Assembly (NCBI GenBank): GCA_947628705.1
Contig: CANRAZ010000023.1
Span: 1-37,208, forward strand
Length of the DNA stretch: 37,208 nucleotides
Reading direction: 5' to 3'
DNA from: an uncultured Lachnospiraceae bacterium
Lineage (GTDB): Bacteria; Bacillota; Clostridia; Lachnospirales; Lachnospiraceae
Shown: piece by piece, positions 33,270 to 37,208 of the stretch
How positions within the stretch are numbered: position 1 is the first letter of the stretch
Layout of the letters: each line of letters starts with the position of its first letter
Translations under genes and position numbers: made by a program
The notes under the pieces: model-generated
What the model was told of the DNA's origin: nothing
The model's input: only the letters and a program-made list of their open reading frames with translations
Database searches by the model: none

Positions 33270-34523
33270 TTATTCCGTTTTTTTGAGGCAGACCCTGACC
33301 TTGTCTACTCTGTTTTTATCAACTGTTAGGACGTTATAGTCGGCAAATTCATCAGAAGCCTGTTCGCCTGCCTCCGGTATATGCTCAAGCAGATGAATAA
33401 TGTGTCCGGCAATCGAATCGTAATCGTCAGCCTCTATGGAAATATCAAGAGCTTCATTTATATCGTCGAGCTTAGCCGAGCCGTCCATGATGTATTCGGT
33501 ATCAGAAACCTTTTGAATCAAATCTTCTTCATCGTTGTCATATTCGTCTCTGATTTCACCTACAATTTCTTCCAAAAGATCTTCCAAAGTAATTATTCCG
33601 GCGGTCGCACCGTACTCGTCAAGCACAACGGCTATCGAAAGCTTGTTTTGACGCAGCTCGGCGAGAAGGTCGGCTGTTTTTTTGTACTCAAAGGTAAAGA
33701 AGGGCTTTCTCATTATTTTAGTTACGTCAAAATTCTCTTGTCTGCCGTAAGAGAAGAAATCCTTCAGGAAAAGAACTCCGATAATGTTGTCGTTTGTTTC
33801 GTGATAGACAGGCAATCTTGAAAAGTTGAACTTTCTGAATTTTTCAACAACCTCGTCATAGGTTTCGGTGTCTTCAATGAATTCCACGTCGATTCTCGGC
33901 ACCATGATATCCTTTGCAATACTGTCGCCGAAATCAACAACGTTTTCAATCATGTCTCTTTCCTTGGATTCGATTACGCCTTCCTCATGCGTTACGTCGA
34001 CCACGGTGAGGAATTCATCCTCCGTTATTACGGCTGACTTTTTATTTGGGTCGATTCTCATCAAAAACATTATCGCAATAGAAAATTTGTTGATAATGAA
34101 AATCACGGGAGTAAGCAGCCAGCAGAGAGCGTAGATTATCGGCGCATAGAGCATCGCCATTTTATCTGCGTGAATTGTTGCGACCGTTTTAGGGACGATT
34201 TCACCGAAAATAAGTATTACAAAAGTAAGAATTCCCGTTGCAATGCTCACGGGCAGGCTTTTGAATTTTTCCTGTACGAGAATGGTTGAAAGCGAAGAAG
34301 CGCTCAGGTTTACGATATTATTACCTATAAGTATGGCAGAAAGAAGCTTTGTCGAATTATCGGTAAGCTTAAGTACTATTTTTGCCGGTTTGTTTCCGTT
34401 TTCCGAAAGAGTACGGAGTTTTATTTTGTTTACGGACATAAGGGATGTTTCGGCTGAAGAAAAGAAAGCCGAAAGCACAACTAAAACCAATAACGCAATT
34501 AGGCCGGGGACGGCAGAATCCAT
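33270..34523 (-). CDS. HlyC/CorC-family membrane protein (DUF21-CBS-CorC)
   Basis: A 417-residue member of the CNNM/CorC family. Residues 1-190 are the DUF21 membrane region (hydrophobic segments near 5-25, 60-80, 92-112 and 125-150, with the family's FFSSAETSLMSVNKIKL start). Two CBS domains follow (about 205-325; MVPRIDVEFIEDTETYDEVVEKF and LDEYGATAGIITLEDLLEE), then the CorC/HlyC C-terminal domain of about 80 residues. Members export or regulate magnesium or other divalent cations in response to nucleotide binding at the CBS pair. GGAG lies 12 bp before the ATG, a rather long spacing. It converges on the EAL gene, the two stop codons only 19 bp apart. Confidence 0.9.
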   Translation of the reverse strand: MDSAVPGLIALLVLVVLSAFFSSAETSLMSVNKIKLRTLSENGNKPAKIVLKLTDNSTKLLSAILIGNNIVNLSASSLSTILVQEKFKSLPVSIATGILTFVILIFGEIVPKTVATIHADKMAMLYAPIIYALCWLLTPVIFIINKFSIAIMFLMRIDPNKKSAVITEDEFLTVVDVTHEEGVIESKERDMIENVVDFGDSIAKDIMVPRIDVEFIEDTETYDEVVEKFRKFNFSRLPVYHETNDNIIGVLFLKDFFSYGRQENFDVTKIMRKPFFTFEYKKTADLLAELRQNKLSIAVVLDEYGATAGIITLEDLLEEIVGEIRDEYDNDEEDLIQKVSDTEYIMDGSAKLDDINEALDISIEADDYDSIAGHIIHLLEHIPEAGEQASDEFADYNVLTVDKNRVDKVRVCLKKTE

Positions 34524-34783
34524 GTTGTGTGTGTTCTCCTCAATTTTGATTTATTATTTGCAATGAACATTATACAGATATGAATTTTATTCGGCATCGC
34601 CGTCGGATAATGATTTTCACTGCATATGCGCGCCTGTATGCACGCATACACCGATTATAAATAAACAGGATAAAATTGTCAACAACTTATGTTTATTACT
34701 CCCTGTAAATGTAAATAATGTATATAGTCTTAACAGGACGAAAGAAGTAATTTTAAAATATTTTAAGATATGAGGCGTACATT
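34524..34783. other. Divergent gap between CBS protein and SpoVAF-like gene
   Basis: 260 bp, AT-rich, with no supported gene. It contains a short palindromic cluster: GCATATGC (34622-34629) and GTATGC-AC-GCATAC (34636-34649), which could be an operator. The spoVAF-like gene would be expected to have a forespore (sigma-G type) promoter here, but I cannot identify a convincing one. Confidence 0.4.
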
Positions 34784-36187
34784 ATGCAGGCAAAGCTGAG
34801 TGAAAAAACGAAGACCTTAAATGAAATGCTTTCAAAGGACAAGTGCTTCGATTTAATCGTAAGGGAAATAACCGTCGGCGGCAGAAAAGCGGCGTTTTAC
34901 ACTATTGACGGTTTTACAAACGGTGCGGTTCTTCAAAGAATCGTCCAGTTTCTGATAGATAAGAAGCCGGAGGATATTCCTGACGATTTTCAGGATTTTA
35001 TGCAGAAATGCATACCGCACGGCGAGATAATGGCGCTTAAAACCTACGATAAAGTTAAATTAAGCGTGCTTTCGGGAATGTCTGTGCTTCTTATGGACGG
35101 CTTTGAAGACGCAATTGCGATTGACTGCAGGGAATTTCCTGTAAGAAGCGTTGACGAGCCTAATAAGGACAAGGTCATGCGCGGTTCGAGAGACGGATTC
35201 GTAGAAACTCTGGTCTTCAATATCGCTTTGATAAGGAGAAGAATAAGAAGCACGGAGTTCTGCGCAGAGCTTATGCAAATCGGAACAAGCTCACAGACGG
35301 ACGTTGCGCTTTGCTACATGAGCGGAAGAGCAGACGCAAATTTTGTCGAAAGCGTTAAGAAAAAGCTTAAAGGAATAAAAGCAGACTCGCTAACGATGAA
35401 TGTTGAGAGCCTTGCAGAGTGCATATACAAACAGAAGTGGTTGAATCCCTTCCCGAAATTCCGATATTCTGAACGTCCTGATACCACCTCTGCGGCGCTT
35501 TTGGAAGGGAATATTGTTGTAATGGTCGATAACTGTCCGGCAGCGATGATAATTCCTACTACGGTGTTCGATATTATAGAAGATGCAGACGATTATTATT
35601 TTTCGCCCGTTGTGGGGACATATCTAAGGCTTTCAAAGGTCCTGATAACGCTGTCCACGCTGTTTATAACTCCCGTTTACCTGCTGATGTGCATGTATCC
35701 GCAGTATGTACCCGACTGCCTGATGTTTACACTGCCTGCGGAAGACGTTAATGTTCCAATAATGCTTCAGTTTCTGATTCTGGAATTTGCCACGGACGGT
35801 TTGAAGCTTGCCAGTCTGAACACTCCGAATTCGCTAAGCACTCCGCTTTCGGTAATAGCCGGCATAGTCGTGGGAGAGTATGCCATAAGCTCAGGCTGGT
35901 TCAATCAGGAGGTTGTTCTATACATGGCGTTTGTCACTCTTTCCAATTATTCTCAGAGCAGCTTTGAGCTTGGATATGCTTTTAAATTTTTCAGGTATCT
36001 GCTGCTTATACTGACGGGCATTTTCGGCATATGGGGATTTGCTGCGGGAGTAGCAATAATCATATTAAGCGCGGTAACCAACAAAACGGTTGCAGGAACG
36101 TCATATCTTTATCCTGTTATACCTCTTGATTTCAAAAAGGTTCTGACGCAGTTTATGAGAGTTGATATTAAAAAGAAGGAAAAATAG
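34784..36187 (+). CDS. spoVAF: SpoVAF/GerA-family spore membrane protein
   Basis: A 467-residue member of the GerA/SpoVAF family, close to the usual 490. The soluble N-terminal half (1 to about 280) contains the block VRSVDEPNKDKVMRGSRDGF followed by VETLVFNIALIRRRIRS, strongly diagnostic of SpoVAF/GerAA. The C-terminal half (about 285-440) has four to five membrane segments. In spores these proteins sit in the inner membrane near the SpoVA dipicolinate channel and assist germination. GAGG lies 10 bp before the ATG, a weak site. It is not beside other spoVA genes in this window, unlike the usual arrangement; I place it in SpoVAF rather than GerAA by size and the VDEPN form, moderately sure. 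Confidence 0.87.
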   Translation: MQAKLSEKTKTLNEMLSKDKCFDLIVREITVGGRKAAFYTIDGFTNGAVLQRIVQFLIDKKPEDIPDDFQDFMQKCIPHGEIMALKTYDKVKLSVLSGMSVLLMDGFEDAIAIDCREFPVRSVDEPNKDKVMRGSRDGFVETLVFNIALIRRRIRSTEFCAELMQIGTSSQTDVALCYMSGRADANFVESVKKKLKGIKADSLTMNVESLAECIYKQKWLNPFPKFRYSERPDTTSAALLEGNIVVMVDNCPAAMIIPTTVFDIIEDADDYYFSPVVGTYLRLSKVLITLSTLFITPVYLLMCMYPQYVPDCLMFTLPAEDVNVPIMLQFLILEFATDGLKLASLNTPNSLSTPLSVIAGIVVGEYAISSGWFNQEVVLYMAFVTLSNYSQSSFELGYAFKFFRYLLLILTGIFGIWGFAAGVAIIILSAVTNKTVAGTSYLYPVIPLDFKKVLTQFMRVDIKKKEK

Positions 36188-36200
36188 TGATAAAAAACGG

Positions 36201-36229
36201 AAATGACAGGTTTAGCCTGTCATTTTTGG
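36201..36229 (+). terminator. Terminator after the SpoVAF-like gene
   Basis: A perfect 10-bp stem AAATGACAGG (36201-36210) / CCTGTCATTT (36216-36225) with a TTTAG loop is followed by TT. It begins 14 bp past the stop codon. Confidence 0.8.
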
Positions 36230-36237
36230 CATATTTG

Positions 36238-36246
36238 TGGTAGAAT
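36238..36246 (+). promoter_or_regulatory. Candidate extended -10 promoter of cdd
   Basis: TGGTAGAAT combines a TGN extension (36238-36240) with -10 TAGAAT (36241-36246), directly after the upstream terminator and about 48 bp before the cdd ATG. No -35 match exists at 17 bp, which extended -10 promoters tolerate. Confidence 0.45.
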
Positions 36247-36264
36247 ACAGATAAATAATTTGAT

Positions 36265-36293
36265 AAGGAGACGGGTTTTACCTGTTAAATGCC
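36265..36293 (+). promoter_or_regulatory. Split ribosome binding site of cdd with hairpin spacer
   Basis: The only good Shine-Dalgarno, AAGGAG (36265-36270), is 23 nt from the ATG at 36294, too far for normal initiation. Exactly in between is a hairpin ACGGGT (36271-36276) / ACCTGT (36280-36285) with a three-base loop and one G-U pair. Folding it removes 15 nt and leaves 8 nt between Shine-Dalgarno and ATG, a normal distance. Confidence 0.5.
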
Positions 36294-36791
36294 ATGGATG
36301 AACTGAAAAAATATACCGAAGGGACAATCGTTGAAAAAAAGATAACATTACCGGAAAAGCAGGCGATTAGAGCCGATATTCCGAATTTTGCCGACAAGCT
36401 GATTGAAATTGCCGACGAGGAGAGAAAATTTTCATACTGTCCTTACTCGAAATTCAGCGTCGGGGCGGCGCTGCTTTGCATGGACGGAAGCGTTTACACA
36501 GGCTGTAATGTTGAAACTGCTGCTTTTATCGGGATATGCGCTGAAAAAAATGCCCTTTTTAAAGCCGTAAGCGAAGGAAAAAGAGGCTTCCTTGCCATTG
36601 CGGTTTCAGGAGGAGCCTATGAACAGCCTCCCAAGGCATGCACCCCGTGCGGCTCTTGCAGACAGGCTTTAACGGAGTTCGTAGACCCTGAAGAATTCGC
36701 CGTCATTATCAGAAACGAAGCAGGAGAGATAAAGAGCTTTACGTTGTCGGAGCTTTTGCCTTACTCGTTCGGACCGTCAAATCTGATGTAA
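36294..36791 (+). CDS. cdd: Cytidine deaminase with N-terminal extension
   Basis: A 165-residue zinc-dependent cytidine deaminase, converting cytidine and deoxycytidine to uridine forms in pyrimidine salvage. Family motifs are complete: YCPYSKFSVGAALL, the substrate block TGCNVETAAF, catalytic ICAEKNA (Cys ligand and proton-shuttle Glu) and PCGSCRQAL (two Cys ligands). The product is about 28 residues longer at the N-terminus than the usual 130-140 residue enzyme (MDELKKYTEGTIVEKK...). The start is uncertain: the ATG at 36294 is the first in frame, with a ribosome site unusually far upstream and a hairpin between them; a CTG at 36282 would lie in that hairpin. Monocistronic between two terminators. 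Confidence 0.92.
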   Translation: MDELKKYTEGTIVEKKITLPEKQAIRADIPNFADKLIEIADEERKFSYCPYSKFSVGAALLCMDGSVYTGCNVETAAFIGICAEKNALFKAVSEGKRGFLAIAVSGGAYEQPPKACTPCGSCRQALTEFVDPEEFAVIIRNEAGEIKSFTLSELLPYSFGPSNLM

Positions 36792-36805
36792 GACGATTGC
36801 CTGTT

Positions 36806-36830
36806 ATGCCGTGCTGAACGGCATGCTTTT
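36806..36830 (+). terminator. Terminator after cdd
   Basis: A perfect 7-bp stem ATGCCGT (36806-36812) / ACGGCAT (36818-36824) with a GCTGA loop is followed by GCTTTT. Confidence 0.65.
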
Positions 36831-36880
36831 AGCTTGCTTCACAAATTTAATCTGTCAAACCGCTGAACCCCGCATTTTCT

Positions 36881-36930
36881 CTGGCATTCTGGAATTTCGT
36901 TTGTCACTGGAATTTACTTTGGCATTCTAG
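36881..36930. repeat. Degenerate short repeats upstream of the tRNA
   Basis: CTGGAATTT occurs at 36889 and 36907 (18 bp apart) and TGGCATTCT at 36882 and 36920. The pieces look like an eroded tandem array of roughly 18-20 bp units, lying between the cdd terminator and the tRNA promoter. Confidence 0.45.
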
Positions 36931-36957
36931 AGTGCGCGAATTTGATTTAAAAATTGC

Positions 36958-36986
36958 TTGACAAACGCAGGCTCTGTGAATATAAT
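36958..36986 (+). promoter_or_regulatory. Consensus promoter of tRNA-Met
   Basis: Perfect TTGACA (36958-36963) and TATAAT (36981-36986) with 17 bp between them, about 34 bp upstream of the mature tRNA end. This is the best promoter match in the window, as expected for a stable RNA gene. Confidence 0.85.
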
Positions 36987-37019
36987 ACCACTTGTATGCC
37001 GAAAGCGTGCGGAATTTAT

Positions 37020-37093
37020 GGCGAAATAGCTCAGTTGGCTAGAGCACACGGTTCATACCCGTGGTGTCGGGGGTTCAAATCCCTCTTTCGCTA
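37020..37093 (+). tRNA. tRNA-Met (CAT), elongator type
   Basis: A 74-nt cloverleaf: acceptor GGCGAAA with TTTCGCT (one G-U at the first pair), D arm GCTC/GAGC, anticodon arm CACGG-TTCATAC-CCGTG with anticodon CAT, five-base variable loop, and T arm GGGGG-TTCAAAT-CCCTC. The 3' CCA is not encoded. The anticodon stem lacks the three consecutive G-C pairs of initiator tRNA and the acceptor starts with a pair, so it is not the initiator; the resemblance to elongator tRNA-Met is good, though an AUA-reading tRNA-Ile with modified C34 cannot be fully excluded. Confidence 0.93.
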
Positions 37094-37102
37094 CTTTGAG
37101 AG

Positions 37103-37130
37103 CTGCCTGATATTTTTCAGGCAGTTTTTT
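37103..37130 (+). terminator. Terminator of the tRNA gene
   Basis: A perfect 8-bp stem CTGCCTGA (37103-37110) / TCAGGCAG (37117-37124) is followed by six T residues, starting 9 bp after the tRNA. Confidence 0.9.
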
Positions 37131-37153
37131 CTTGTAGGTTTGTCAAACATTTG

Positions 37154-37208
37154 TTACACTGACCGCAGATAATCCATCAGTACCTGTCTGGGAGTATGCC
37201 AGCCCAAA
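37154..37208 (-). CDS. Possible C-terminal tail of a transposase-like ORF, cut by the window
   Basis: On the minus strand an open frame enters from the right edge and stops at 37154, reading LGWHTPRQVLMDYLRSV. Its Trp/Pro/Arg content and ending vaguely recall the C-termini of DDE transposases or integrases, and its position just behind a tRNA terminator would fit an insertion. Seventeen residues are too few to decide, and a neighbouring frame is also open. Confidence 0.2.
   Translation of the reverse strand, partial: LGWHTPRQVLMDYLRSV

Noticed and set aside
33264..33284. Terminator of the EAL gene (CGGA/TCCG stem plus T-run)
   Set aside because: The stem has only four pairs and lies inside the end of the convergent CBS gene; suggestive but too weak to list.
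36954..37172. 72-codon open frame across tRNA-Met
   Set aside because: It contains the promoter, the tRNA and the terminator; chance openness.

Overview
The window reads as chromosomal DNA of a spore-forming, low-to-mid GC Clostridia bacterium, probably a gut anaerobe. Evidence: a SpoVAF-type spore protein gene, AddAB instead of RecBCD, a Firmicutes-style 6S RNA, strong AGGAGG-type ribosome sites, a clostridial dUTPase variant and an elongator tRNA-Met without encoded CCA. I see no phage, no plasmid replication gene and no CRISPR array.

Layout. 1-1841 (+): two unrelated-looking alpha/beta hydrolases, the first cut by the window edge. 2108-4690 (-): a GH13 alpha-glucosidase-type enzyme behind a PHP-domain phosphoesterase. 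4812-5590 (+): a small membrane protein, then a free-standing 6S RNA with its own consensus promoter and terminator. 5670-6119 (-): a single-pass membrane-anchored protein resembling FMN-binding domains. 6466-25712 (+): a 13-gene co-directional run: addB-addA, a diacylglycerol-kinase-like lipid kinase, xylulokinase (own promoter and structured leader), a methyltransferase, hslO (Hsp33), purC-purB, an M18 aminopeptidase, a dUTPase, two COG0523 P-loop GTPases and a CE2-like SGNH esterase, closed by a strong terminator. 25873-29928 (-): a small unknown protein and a heterodimeric ABC exporter. 30130-33250 (+): a small membrane protein and a large sensor protein (sugar-binding-like domain, degenerate GGDEF, intact EAL). 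33270-34523 (-): a HlyC/CorC-type CBS protein. 34784-37093 (+): SpoVAF, cytidine deaminase and tRNA-Met. The right edge may hold the tail of another coding sequence.

How the genes work together: most are housekeeping (DNA break repair, purine and pyrimidine metabolism, redox chaperone, peptide turnover). The least ordinary parts are (i) the two adjacent COG0523 proteins, one with a five-unit Cys/His metal-binding loop and the other fused to a YcgQ/DUF1980-like domain, which look like a metal (probably zinc) handling pair; (ii) the soluble ligand-binding/c-di-GMP phosphodiesterase fusion; (iii) a cytidine deaminase start where a hairpin sits between ribosome site and ATG; and (iv) degenerate tandem repeats with 17-, 18- and 28-bp periods confined to several intergenic gaps.
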